NCBI GenBank assembly: GCA_963814095.1
Contig: CAWFBT010000018.1
Location: forward strand, 11,246 to 75,245
DNA from: JACVRW01 sp963814095
Lineage (GTDB): Bacteria; Actinomycetota; Thermoleophilia; Solirubrobacterales; Thermoleophilaceae
Direction: 5' to 3'
DNA: 64,000 bases
In this document: one piece after another, positions 43,846-52,555 of the stretch
Position numbering within the stretch: the first letter of the stretch is position 1
How the letters are laid out: each line of letters starts with the position of its first letter
Translations under genes and position numbers: made by a program
Notes under the pieces: generated by a model
What the model saw: the letters and a program-made list of their open reading frames with translations, nothing else
What the model was told of the DNA's origin: nothing
Database searches by the model: none

Positions 43846-45606
43846 ATGGTCGAGGCAGGACCCAGCCACGGCATGACGCGCGTCGGCCGGCGCCTCGCGT
43901 TTGCGCTGGCGCTCGCGCTCGTCGTGCTGTCCGTCGTCCCGTCGTTCGTGACGGCGGCGCCCGGGGACCTCGACACGAGCTTCGGCGGAGACGGCACCGT
44001 CCTCGCCCAGTTCGACCAGGCGGCGGGCGCCAACGCCGTCGTCGCACAGCCCGACGGTTCGATCGTCGCCGCCGGCACTTACTCCGAGGCCCAGTTCGCG
44101 CAGTTCGCCCTCGCGCGCTGGCTCGCAGACGGGACGCCGGACCCGGGCTTCTCCGACGATGGCCAGTTCAACCGGCAGTTCGCGGCCGGGCCGGGCGCCG
44201 CCAACGGCGTAGCGCTCCAGTCCGACGGCGCGATCGTCGCTGCCGGGGCGATCCTCGACGACCAAGAGGGCGACGGCGAGTTCGCGCTGTTGCGCCTCAC
44301 GGCCGCCGGAGTGCCCGACGACAGCTTCGGCGTGGACGGCGAGGTGACGACGGAGTTCGCCGGCGGTAACGCTGAGGCCGACGCGGTCACCGTCCTCCCC
44401 GACGGCACGATAGTCGCCGTCGGCGATCTCGATATGGCGCCTGGCTCCGAGTTCGCGATCGCGCGCTACGACGTTGACGGCACGCTCCTGTGGCAGACGA
44501 CGACCCAGTTCGCCGACGGCCCCGCCCGCGCTGCGGACGTCGTCATCGAACCCGATCGCATCGTTGCCATCGGGACGGTCAACACGCCGAGCGGGTCCGC
44601 GCGCTTCGCGCTCGCGGGCTACACGCTGGAGGGCGACCTCGATCCGACGTTCGGCAACGGCGGCACCCAGGACACGGCCTTCGTCGGCGGCGGCGCGCTC
44701 GGGCGCGGCGCGGTGCTCGCGAGCACGGGACAGATCCTGGTCGCGGGCGATTTCACGGCGGCGACCGGCAACGACCGGTTCGCACTCGCGCGCTATACCG
44801 CCGATGGCCAGCTCGACATCACCTTCCAGACCGAGGGCCGGACGACGACGCCGTTCAGCCAGAGCAACGCGTTCGGGGCCGACGTGGTCCAGGAGCCGTG
44901 CGGGGGGCTGGTCATCGGCGGCCTCGCGTTCGACTTCAGCTTCGGCCATCAGGCCTTCGCGCTCGCGGGCTACGGCGCCGACGGGACCCTCAACCCCGGG
45001 TTCGGCACGGGCGGCACGCAGACGACACGGTTCGCCACCGATGAGGGATCGGGGACCGCGCTCACGCTCGCGCCCGGCGACAAGCCCGTTATCGCCGGGC
45101 CGATCACGTCGTCGGGAGACATCCAGTTCGGGGTCGCGCGGTACGAGGGTTCCTGCGTCACGCCGCCTCCACCCCCGGCTCCGCCACCACCGCCATCACC
45201 GCCGGCCCCGCCGCCACCGCCCGCGCCCACGGCGCTGGCCAGGATCAAGACGACGGCCGCGCTCCTGCGCGCCGACGGGACGGTCCGGATCGCGCTGCAG
45301 TGCCGGACCGTGCGCGTCGCGCGCTGTCGTGGGGTGCTCAGACTGCGAGCGCTGCCGCGCAGCGCCCCGTCGCGCGGCAGGAAGGCGGGCGCGTTCATGT
45401 CGCTCGGCCGTGTGCGCTACTCGATTGCCAAGGGGCGGCGCGCCACCGAGATCCTGACGGTGAGTCGCCGGGCGCGGCGGGCGCTCGGGGACCGGCGGCG
45501 CGTGGCTGCGCGCGGCGCGGCGCGCACCCGCCAGCCGAGCGGCGGGACCCGGACCGCCGCCCGTGGGATCCGCGTGCTGGTCGCGGCGGGGGCCAGGCGA
45601 ATCTGA
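43846..45606 (+). CDS. Exported delta-60 repeat protein
   Basis: The 586-residue product has a signal peptide (about 17-42; ATG 43876 is an alternative start giving the same signal). It then has about seven delta-60 repeats of the form GDLDTSFGGDGTV and DGSIVAAGTYSEAQF, which build a beta-propeller-like domain over residues about 43-430. A Pro-rich linker (about 440-465) leads to a basic beta domain with a Cys pair. Delta-60 proteins are surface proteins of unknown ligand. It lies between tRNA-Tyr and tRNA-Thr(GGT), which are neighbours in many actinobacteria. Confidence 0.85.
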   Translation: MVEAGPSHGMTRVGRRLAFALALALVVLSVVPSFVTAAPGDLDTSFGGDGTVLAQFDQAAGANAVVAQPDGSIVAAGTYSEAQFAQFALARWLADGTPDPGFSDDGQFNRQFAAGPGAANGVALQSDGAIVAAGAILDDQEGDGEFALLRLTAAGVPDDSFGVDGEVTTEFAGGNAEADAVTVLPDGTIVAVGDLDMAPGSEFAIARYDVDGTLLWQTTTQFADGPARAADVVIEPDRIVAIGTVNTPSGSARFALAGYTLEGDLDPTFGNGGTQDTAFVGGGALGRGAVLASTGQILVAGDFTAATGNDRFALARYTADGQLDITFQTEGRTTTPFSQSNAFGADVVQEPCGGLVIGGLAFDFSFGHQAFALAGYGADGTLNPGFGTGGTQTTRFATDEGSGTALTLAPGDKPVIAGPITSSGDIQFGVARYEGSCVTPPPPPAPPPPPSPPAPPPPPAPTALARIKTTAALLRADGTVRIALQCRTVRVARCRGVLRLRALPRSAPSRGRKAGAFMSLGRVRYSIAKGRRATEILTVSRRARRALGDRRRVAARGAARTRQPSGGTRTAARGIRVLVAAGARRI

Positions 45607-45693
45607 ACCCGGCCGAGCTCGACGCGGCGGGCCGTGCCGTCAATCGGCGCTAGGCTTCGGGCCGGCCGAAATCCCAACCGGATGACGCCGCAC

Positions 45694-45766
45694 GCCGACG
45701 TAGCTCAGCCGGTAGAGCACCTCCATGGTAAGGAGGGGGTCCGGGGTTCGAGTCCCCGCGTCGGCT
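45694..45766 (+). tRNA. tRNA-Thr (anticodon GGT)
   Basis: The 73 bases form a cloverleaf. The acceptor arm GCCGACG pairs with CGTCGGC, the anticodon stem CCTCC/GGAGG encloses ATGGTAA (anticodon GGT, reads ACC/ACT), and the T arm contains GGGGTTCGAGTCCCC. Discriminator T, CCA not encoded. Its last 30 bases plus two more recur at 48265-48296. Confidence 0.95.
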
Positions 45767-45855
45767 CTGACGGAACGCGCCCGTGTCCCCGTTTGTGGGT
45801 GACGCTTTGCGGAGGGGTGACTTCGACCGGATTCTGCTGTAGATTCGCGCTCGCT

Positions 45856-48156
45856 ATGCACACTTCCGCCCGCCGGGCTCGCGCGATGATCGTCCTGACC
45901 ACCTCGATCGTCGCGCTTGCGGCGTGGCCGAGTGTTGCGGCGGGGGACGTCTCCCTCAGCAACGGCACGATCGGAGGGGGCACGACCGGCAACTCGTCGC
46001 CCCCTGGGGGCGTCCTGCCGGCGTCGGTGCAGGGCGTTGTCAACGGCGGGACCTGGTCATCGACGAGGTGGACGATCGGGTCGGGGACGGGGGCGGAGAC
46101 CGGGTGCTACGGGCACAACAACTGGACCAGCGGGACGCACACCGTCGACTTCACCAGCAACAACAAGAACACGGTGACCGCGCCCGGCAATCCGACGGAC
46201 TATGACGTCACGTACACCGCGTACGCGAACAACAACTGCTCAGGGCCAGCGGGTGAATTGATCCTGACCAACGCCCTCAAGGTCACCGCGCCGGGGAACA
46301 ATCCCAACCTCGCGGAGCGCTGCGGGATCAACCTGATGCTGGTGCTCGATGAGTCAGGCTCAATCGCCTCATCGGGAGCCACGGGGGCAGTGCGCAACGC
46401 CACCAAGGCCTTCCTGGGCGCGCTCTCGGGGACCGGCTCCAAGGTCTCGATCGTCGACTTCAGCACGAGCGCCGCCCGCCCAATCGGTTACACGACGGTG
46501 ACGGCCAGACTCGATCTCGCAGACCTTCACGCCCTACATCGACAACACAAATCCCGGCGGTCCCGGCTACAACCCCTCCGGCTGGACCAACTGGGAGGCC
46601 GCGTTCGATGAGGTGGGCAAGGCAAACGGGCAGGGCACCAAGGCCGACCTCGTCGTCTTCATGACCGACGGCGACCCGACCGCGCGCAACAGCAACTCAG
46701 GCGGCGCCCCGCTTACCGGGCTCACCGAGGGCGACGTGACGGCACTGCAACGGGCGGAGCAGGAGTCCAATGAGGTCAAGCTCCAGGGATCGCACGTCTT
46801 CGCGCTGGGTGTCGGCGAGGCGGTGAGCAATCGCAGGAGCGCCAACCGGCTGACGGCGATCTCCGGGTTCGAGCAATACCCCGGTAACCCGTTCGGTGAG
46901 TCCGATTTCACGCTCGAAGACGACTTCGACCAGCTGGCGGCAGCACTACGCCAGATCGTCCTCGAGCTCTGCGAGTCCTCGGTGACCGTCACGAAGTTGG
47001 TGGACGAGGGCGATGGCAGCTTCGAACCTGATGCCGGGTGGGATTTCACCGGCTCGGTCTCGACGACCCAAGGCAGCTACAGCTGGGTGCTGCCGGCACC
47101 TCCGCCCGACACCGGCCCACGGGTGGAGACGACGAACGAGCAGGGCGTCGCCACCTTCCAGTGGGACACCAGCAACGCGACCGCGACGAGCACACTCCGC
47201 CTCTCCGAGGAGCTTCAGGAGGGGTACGACGTACGTTGACACCCAATGCAGTGTCACCCGGATCACCAGGACGGGCCGTCGCATCCGCCGCCGGTGGTGT
47301 CGCTGCCTTACCCCTGTCGGCGAGGTGACGCTCGGCCCCAACCAGTACGCGAGCTGCACCGTGCGAAACCAAATCAGGCCCGGGACGATCGAGATCGAGA
47401 AGAACGCGACGCCGGAGAGCTCACAGGTATTCGCCTTCACGGGCTCCCTTGGCATCGGCGACTTCACGCTGGTGGATGACCGGACGGACGAATCCGTATC
47501 GCGGATCTTCGCCAATCTCAGCCCCGGGACCTACACGGTCAGCGAGATGGTTCCGGAGAATTGGGAGCTCACGGGCATCACATGCACCCCCGCCACGGCC
47601 GCCGTGATCGCGGGGACGCAGGTGACGATCACCCTCGCGCCGGGTGGCTCGGTCGTCTGCACCTACAACGACACGAGGATCGACCCGCCGATACCGCCGG
47701 AGCCGCCGGAGCCGCCCGTGCCGCCGGACCCGCCCGTGCCGCCGGAGCCGCCCGACTCCGCCACCGGCGACCGAGCTCGATGTAGTCAAGACAGCGCCTC
47801 GGGTTGCGCGCGTAGGAGGCCGGTTGCCGTTCAGGCTGACGGTGACGAACACCGGCTCGGTCGTGGCGAGGGACGTGAAGCTGGCCGACGTACCGCCGGC
47901 GTCCGTCGCCCTGGCCGCGCTTAGGTCCAGCCGACCTGCAAGGGTCGAAGGCGGATACGCCCTGTGGCGTGTGCGGAGGCTCGCCCCGGGTGCGTCGCGC
48001 ACCATCCGCGGAAGCGTGCGCATCCAGGCCAGCAGCCCGGGACTGAAGCGCAACTGGGTCTTCGCGGCCGCGGTCAACGCCCGCCTGGTGCAGGATCGGG
48101 CGGACACGCGCATCCGCGCCGCCCAGCGGAGACGGGCGCCGGCCGTCACGGGCTAA
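45856..48156 (+). CDS. Exported VWA-domain surface protein, at least three frame breaks
   Basis: From ATG 45856 there is a signal peptide (about 10-30) and a beta-rich Thr/Asn segment. A von Willebrand A domain follows with the MIDAS motif LVLDESGSIASSG and, after a frame change near 46515, VVFMTDGDPTARNS. A prealbumin/SpaA-like domain (VTVTKLVDEGDGSFEPDAG) follows, then after a break near 47230 a second one (TYTVSEMVPENWEL). After a Pro-rich PPEPPVPPDPP linker and a break near 47750 comes a DUF11-like domain (FRLTVTNTGSVVARDVKLADV). Each shift is +1; the total is 3n, about 765 residues. The layout is that of an adhesin. It fills the interval between tRNA-Thr and its duplicated 3' end. Confidence 0.75.
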
Positions 48157-48213
48157 TCGCCGGCAGGGCGAGTACCGCGAGCCGGCGGGCCTCGTACCGC
48201 GAATTGCGGGAAC

Positions 48214-48264
48214 ATGGCTCACCACATGAGCCATCGCGTCGTCATCATCGGCGGCGGCTTCAGC
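48214..48264 (+). pseudogene. 5' fragment of an NDH-2-like gene, cut at the tRNA-Thr repeat
   Basis: The encoded MSHRVVIIGGGFSG matches the start of the NADH dehydrogenase at 49651 (PHRVVIIGGGFGG). At DNA level about 34 of 36 bases agree between 48230-48264 and the start of that gene. The similarity ends exactly where the tRNA-Thr 3' copy begins, so this is a truncated or recombined gene start. Confidence 0.65.
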
Positions 48265-48296
48265 GGGTCCGGGGTTCAAGTCCCCGCGTCGGCTCT
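48265..48296 (+). repeat. Duplicated 3' end of tRNA-Thr(GGT) (att-like direct repeat)
   Basis: These 32 bases match 45737-45768 with one difference (G to A in the T loop). They start in the variable region and end 2 bases past the tRNA. No other part of a tRNA is present. Same orientation as the intact tRNA, 2.5 kb away. Confidence 0.85.
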
Positions 48297-48311
48297 CCGC
48301 GCCCGCCCCGG

Positions 48312-48317
48312 GATACT
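48312..48317 (+). promoter_or_regulatory. Leaderless-type -10 box (GATACT)
   Basis: GATACT ends 7 bases before the ATG at 48325, directly after the tRNA-end repeat. It gives the downstream gene its own promoter. Confidence 0.45.
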
Positions 48318-48324
48318 CCGGCTC

Positions 48325-49632
48325 ATGGCCAGTCAAGGCGGCCCTCGCCGTAGCCCCACCGGCCGATTGCTCGACGCGCTGATCTGGGGCGTTGCACTCG
48401 GCGCCGCGGGCGGTGCCGTGCTGGGCGCCGCTATCAGCGGGGTCGGCGCGGGTGTGGGTGCGGTGGTCGGGGCTCTGCTCTACGCGCCGGCCGAGGCGCT
48501 CACGACCCTGCGCCGGGCGCCCGCCGAGCCGAAGCCGATCTGGCAGCGGATCTTCGCGAGTGCGCTGCTGATGGCCTTGTTCGGCTGGCTCCTGGGCCTG
48601 GCCTATGACGAGCCGCTGTTCATCGCGGTCGTCAGCGGCGCGCTGCTCGGGTTGCTCGGGCTGCGCCCGCTCAAGCTGGCGCTCGGGCTGGTGGTCGGCC
48701 TGGCCCTGGGTGCTCTGTTCACGGCGTTCGAGGCAGATGCCGAGCCCGCGCTGGTCGCCGCCGCGGTGACGATCGTCTATCGCGTGATCGCCGCGGTCGC
48801 CTACCGCGACCGGCCGCTCGTCCGCATCATGGCGGAGGAAGTGCCGGCGGAGGAGCTGCGCTATGTCGTCCCGTTCGAGGCCCGCTCGCGCTACGTGGGC
48901 GCCGACTACGTCGAGCAGCTCGCCCACGTCAGGGGCGGCTCATTCCGCCGCAACCCACCCGACATCGGGATCCTGTCCTCGCTCGACAGCCTCGACGGCC
49001 CCGCCTTCGAGGCCTCGCGTGTACACCCGCTGATCCGCGAGTTCTACGAGCACACGAGCCGCTTCAAGCTCTCGATCGTGCCCGAGTGGCGGACCTGGAT
49101 GAAGCCCGCGTACGGCGTGTTCAAGCGCGTCGTCGCGGAGCCGCTCGGCCAGGCCGCGATCCCCTCCAACATCGAGGAGGCCCAGCGCGGGATGGTCTCG
49201 ACCATCGACACCATCGACTTCGACGACGACGAGGTCATCGACGTCCGCGGCTGGATCCGGACGTTCGCGGACTCTGGCAAGCCGATCTACGTCGGCATCT
49301 ACACCAGCTTCCGCCACGAGGACCGCGGCTATGTGAGCGTCGGATTTCCGCTGCCGAGCGCGAACTTCACCGCCACCCTGGAGCCCACCCACAGCGCCGC
49401 GCACGACCTCCTCCTGACGTCGCGCAGCAAGCTGTCGTTCCCAGGCCACTACCTGAGCTCGGTCGACAGCGAGCGCGACGCCCTGACCGTGCTCAAGCTG
49501 ATGTCGTTCGAGGAGCAGATCCACGTCTACGTCGCCGATGACGAGCTCAAGACGGAGCACAGCTTCTACCTCGCGGGCCAGCGCTTTCTCACGCTTCACT
49601 ACGAGATCGAACGCCTGCCGGTCGAGCGCTAG
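48325..49632 (+). CDS. Membrane-anchored protein with Gly-rich N-terminal helices, unknown function
   Basis: The 435-residue product starts at ATG 48325. Residues about 15-55 are a Gly-rich helix pair (WGVALGAAGGAVLGAAISG). Further hydrophobic helices occur at about 75-155 (LLMALFGWLLGLAYDE; LVVGLALGALFTAF). The C-terminal 260 residues are soluble, with IDTIDFDDDEVIDVRGWIRTF and FSFxDDELK-type acidic segments. I recognise no family. An open frame continues upstream through the tRNA repeat into the NDH-2 fragment, which I consider accidental. It is 18 bases from the NDH-2 gene, so they may be co-transcribed. Confidence 0.7.
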   Translation: MASQGGPRRSPTGRLLDALIWGVALGAAGGAVLGAAISGVGAGVGAVVGALLYAPAEALTTLRRAPAEPKPIWQRIFASALLMALFGWLLGLAYDEPLFIAVVSGALLGLLGLRPLKLALGLVVGLALGALFTAFEADAEPALVAAAVTIVYRVIAAVAYRDRPLVRIMAEEVPAEELRYVVPFEARSRYVGADYVEQLAHVRGGSFRRNPPDIGILSSLDSLDGPAFEASRVHPLIREFYEHTSRFKLSIVPEWRTWMKPAYGVFKRVVAEPLGQAAIPSNIEEAQRGMVSTIDTIDFDDDEVIDVRGWIRTFADSGKPIYVGIYTSFRHEDRGYVSVGFPLPSANFTATLEPTHSAAHDLLLTSRSKLSFPGHYLSSVDSERDALTVLKLMSFEEQIHVYVADDELKTEHSFYLAGQRFLTLHYEIERLPVER

Positions 49633-49650
49633 TCTCGGCACTGAAGGGTC

Positions 49651-50967
49651 ATGGCTGCGGCAAACCCCCACCGCGTCGTCATCATCGGCGGCGGCTTCGG
49701 CGGCCTCCTGGCGGCGGTCGCCCTGCGCGACGCTCCCGTCGAGCTGACGCTCGTCGACCGGCGCAACTTCCATCTCTTCCAGCCGCTCACCTACCAGGTC
49801 GCCACGGGCGCTCTGGCGGCGAGCGACGTCAGCTATCCGCTGCGCGCGATCTTCCACAACGATGAGCGCGTGCGTGTGATGTTGGCCGAGGTCAGCGGCT
49901 TCGATCTCGACGCGCGCGAGGTGCGCCTCGAGCCGGTGGGGGAGGCGCCGGCGCCGGCGACGCTCCCGTACGACAGCCTGATCGTCGCCGGCGGCTCGAC
50001 CTACTCCTACTTCGGCCACGAGGAGTGGCGCGAAGTGGCTTTCGAGGTCAAGTCGCTCGAGAGCGCGCTGATGGTGCGACGCCGGCTGCTGAGCGCGTTC
50101 GAGGCGGCCGAGCTCGAGACCGACCTGGAGGCGCGGCGCGCCTGGCTCACGTTCGTCGTCGTGGGAGCCGGCCCGACCGGCGTCGAGATGGCCGGCCAGA
50201 TCGCCGAGCTCGCCAGGGACACGCTGCCGGGCGACTACCGCGAGATCGACCCGAGCAGCGCGCGCATCCTGCTGCTGGAGGCGGGGCCGCGGGTACTGCC
50301 CGCGTTCGATCCCTCGCTCTCAGGCAAGGCCGCGCGGCTGCTCGAGGAGCTCGGGGTGACGCCCCAGACGAATCGCCCGGTGGTCGGCATCGACGAGCAC
50401 GGCGTCGACATCACGAAGGCAGGCGGCGACGAGACGGAGCGCATCGAGGCCCGCACCGTCATCTGGGCGGCGGGCGTCACGCCGTCGGCGCTCGCGAGCG
50501 AGCTCAGCGAGCGCTCAGGCGCCGATGTCGACAAGCTCGGCAGGCTGATCGTCGAGCCCGACCTGACGCTGCCCCACCACTCCGAGGTGTTCGCGCTCGG
50601 TGACATGGTGAGCGTGCGCGGCATGGACCTGCCGGGTCTCGCCCCGGTCGCGATGCAGGAGGGCCGTTACGCCGCGCGTGTAATAAAGGCGCGCCTCGAG
50701 GGACGCCCGCACGAGCCCTTCCACTACGTCGACAAGGGCAACCTCGCGACGATCGGGCGAGCCCGCGCGGTGGCGGAGATCAAGAACCTCAAGCTGGCGG
50801 GAGGGATCGCCTGGCTCACCTGGCTCGGCGTCCACCTCTGGTACCTGATCGGATTCCAGAACCGGATGCTCGTCCTGATCCGCTGGCTCTTCAGCTTCGC
50901 GACGCGCGGCCGCGGCGCGCGTTTGATCACCGGGCAGACGACCGAAATGGCGGCGCGAGAGCGCTAA
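49651..50967 (+). CDS. ndh: Type II NADH dehydrogenase (NDH-2)
   Basis: The 438-residue flavoprotein has the FAD motif VVIIGGGFGGLLAAVAL (about 11-27), the NADH motif VVVGAGPTGVEMAGQIAEL (about 170-188), IWAAGVTPS near 273 and FALGDMV near 313. The C-terminal membrane-associating helices (WLTWLGVHLWYLIGFQNRML, about 390-410) complete it. It oxidises NADH and reduces quinone without pumping protons. GAAGGG precedes the ATG by 4 bases. Its first codons are the source or sister of the fragment at 48214. Confidence 0.92.
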   Translation: MAAANPHRVVIIGGGFGGLLAAVALRDAPVELTLVDRRNFHLFQPLTYQVATGALAASDVSYPLRAIFHNDERVRVMLAEVSGFDLDAREVRLEPVGEAPAPATLPYDSLIVAGGSTYSYFGHEEWREVAFEVKSLESALMVRRRLLSAFEAAELETDLEARRAWLTFVVVGAGPTGVEMAGQIAELARDTLPGDYREIDPSSARILLLEAGPRVLPAFDPSLSGKAARLLEELGVTPQTNRPVVGIDEHGVDITKAGGDETERIEARTVIWAAGVTPSALASELSERSGADVDKLGRLIVEPDLTLPHHSEVFALGDMVSVRGMDLPGLAPVAMQEGRYAARVIKARLEGRPHEPFHYVDKGNLATIGRARAVAEIKNLKLAGGIAWLTWLGVHLWYLIGFQNRMLVLIRWLFSFATRGRGARLITGQTTEMAARER

Positions 50968-51033
50968 TGGGCCTCCTCCTCATGTTCCACCCGGAACTGC
51001 GGCCCCAGGCGCCGCCATGCGGCGTCCTCGGTC

Positions 51034-51058
51034 GCCTAGGTAGCGCTGCTACCTAGGC
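51034..51058 (+). terminator. Perfect 11-bp hairpin
   Basis: GCCTAGGTAGC and GCTACCTAGGC form an 11-base stem with a 3-base loop. It lies 67 bases after the NDH-2 stop and upstream of rpmG. There is no T run, so a regulatory structure is equally possible. Confidence 0.5.
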
Positions 51059-51206
51059 TCCCTGCGTCCTTGCCTGGCGCCCCCTGGGTCTCGCATTTCC
51101 GGGGGAACATTCGGAGAAGACCCACTAGACTGGCGCGTTGACCTTGCGGCCGGCCGCGTTAGTTCGTGGTGCCTCCGGCCGCCCATACCTAACCTTCCCA
51201 GGAGCC

Positions 51207-51371
51207 ATGGCTCGCGGAGACGTACGAATCGCCGTAACCCTCGCCTGCGAGGAATGCAAGCGGCGCAACTATCAGACAGAGAAGAGCAAGCGGAACAATC
51301 CGGACCGGATTGAGTTCCGCAAGTACTGCCGTTGGTGCGGCAAGCACACGCCACATAAGGAAACCCGCTAA
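51207..51371 (+). CDS. rpmG: 50S ribosomal protein L33
   Basis: The 54-residue protein has the L33 pattern with zinc-ribbon Cys in LACEECKRRNY and KYCRWCGKHTPHKE. AGGAG lies 2 bases before the ATG. It precedes secE by 4 bases, the common actinobacterial arrangement. Confidence 0.95.
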   Translation: MARGDVRIAVTLACEECKRRNYQTEKSKRNNPDRIEFRKYCRWCGKHTPHKETR

Positions 51372-51375
51372 GCCG

Positions 51376-52020
51376 GTGGCGAGAGACCGTCAACGCGCGA
51401 AGCAGCGCCAGGCCGAGCGGCGTGCCCGCCGGCTGGAGCAGAAGGGCGAGCAGCCGAGTCCGCCGGTCGACGAGGGCATCGCGGATGAGCGGCGGCGCCC
51501 GCCGGCCGACGAGGGCACCCCGAAGGAGCCGGGGCGCCCGCCGGTCGACGAGGGGAACGTCACCCAGGAGATCCTCGGCATCCCGGGGATCGATCCCGGC
51601 CTGCAGGTCGGCGCGCCGCCGCCGAACGAGGGCCGCAGCGACACCGTCTTCGAGCACGAGCTCTCCGAGGAGGAGGCACTCCAGGAGATCGAGGACTGGG
51701 AGGTCAGCGGCGAGGAGCACCTCACCCAGGACGAGATCGACGAGGAGCTCGAGGCCGAGGAGGAGCTCGCCGGACGGGGCGAGGAAGGCTTCGAGGTCCG
51801 CGGCCGCCGCGGGCGCGACGAGGCCGAGAAGCACAAGCACCGCCCGCGGGTAATACAGTTCCTGATCGCAGTCTGGGCCGAGCTGCAGCGGGTTCAGTGG
51901 CCTAACCGTCAGGCCATGATCACGCTAACCGGGGTTGTGCTCGGCTTCGTCTTGATCGCGGGTGGCTACCTCGGGCTCCTGGACGCGGTCTTCTCAGAAC
52001 TCATCAAAGCAATTCTCTAG
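51376..52020 (+). CDS. secE: SecE preprotein translocase subunit with long acidic N-terminal extension
   Basis: GTG at 51376. The last 70 residues are a normal SecE: RVIQFLIAVWAELQRVQWPNRQ and one membrane helix (TLTGVVLGFVLIAGGYLGLL). The first 140 residues are an added region: basic at the start, then three PP(V/A)DEG motifs (about 32-60) and a strongly acidic stretch (EEEALQEIEDWEVSGEEH; DEIDEELEAEEELAG). Typical bacterial SecE is about 60-120 residues. It sits between rpmG and nusG as expected, and the frame is continuous. The extension would be cytoplasmic. Confidence 0.92.
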   Translation: MARDRQRAKQRQAERRARRLEQKGEQPSPPVDEGIADERRRPPADEGTPKEPGRPPVDEGNVTQEILGIPGIDPGLQVGAPPPNEGRSDTVFEHELSEEEALQEIEDWEVSGEEHLTQDEIDEELEAEEELAGRGEEGFEVRGRRGRDEAEKHKHRPRVIQFLIAVWAELQRVQWPNRQAMITLTGVVLGFVLIAGGYLGLLDAVFSELIKAIL

Positions 52021-52033
52021 AACGGTCTTTTGC

Positions 52034-52555
52034 ATGTTCCGCTGGTACGCAGTCAACACCTACTCCGGTCACGAGAACAAGGTCAAGCAGAACCTTGAGC
52101 ACCGACGCATCTCGCTCGGCCAGGAGAACAGCATCCGTCAGATAGTCATCCCCACCGAGCAGGTGCAGGAGATGAAGGACGGGCAGAAGCAGACCAAGGA
52201 GCAGCGGACCATGCCCGGCTACCTGCTCGTCAACATGAACCTGACCGACGACTCCTGGCAGCTCGTGAAGAACACGCCGGGCGTGACCGGGTTCGTGGGC
52301 GCGTCCAACCAGCCGGTGCCGCTCAACCAGGGCGAGGTCGACCGATTGCTTCACCGCGAGACGGCCGAGCGCCCGCGCACACGTGCGCAGTTCGCGATCG
52401 GCGAGTCGGTCAAGGTCGTGTCCGGCCCACTGTCGGACTTCTCGGGCGAGATCTCCGAGATCAACGAGGACGCAGCTAAGCTCAAGGTCCTCGTCTCGAT
52501 CTTCGGCCGGGAGACCCCGGTCGAGGTCGGATTCGACCAGGTTAAAAAGATCTAA
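52034..52555 (+). CDS. nusG: Transcription termination/antitermination protein NusG
   Basis: The 173-residue protein has the NGN domain starting WYAVNTYSGHENKVKQNLE (about 4-22), with PGYLLVNM and NTPGVTGFVG. The KOW domain has GESVKVVSGPLSDFSGEI (about 119-136). It binds RNA polymerase and couples transcription with termination or translation. It lacks the insert of some actinobacterial NusG proteins. Its stop overlaps the rplK start by one base. Confidence 0.95.
   Translation: MFRWYAVNTYSGHENKVKQNLEHRRISLGQENSIRQIVIPTEQVQEMKDGQKQTKEQRTMPGYLLVNMNLTDDSWQLVKNTPGVTGFVGASNQPVPLNQGEVDRLLHRETAERPRTRAQFAIGESVKVVSGPLSDFSGEISEINEDAAKLKVLVSIFGRETPVEVGFDQVKKI

Noticed and set aside
48214..49632. A single gene starting in the NDH-2-like fragment
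   Set aside because: The frame crosses a tRNA fragment; the -10 box and ATG at 48325 give a better start and the first 37 codons belong to unrelated sequences.
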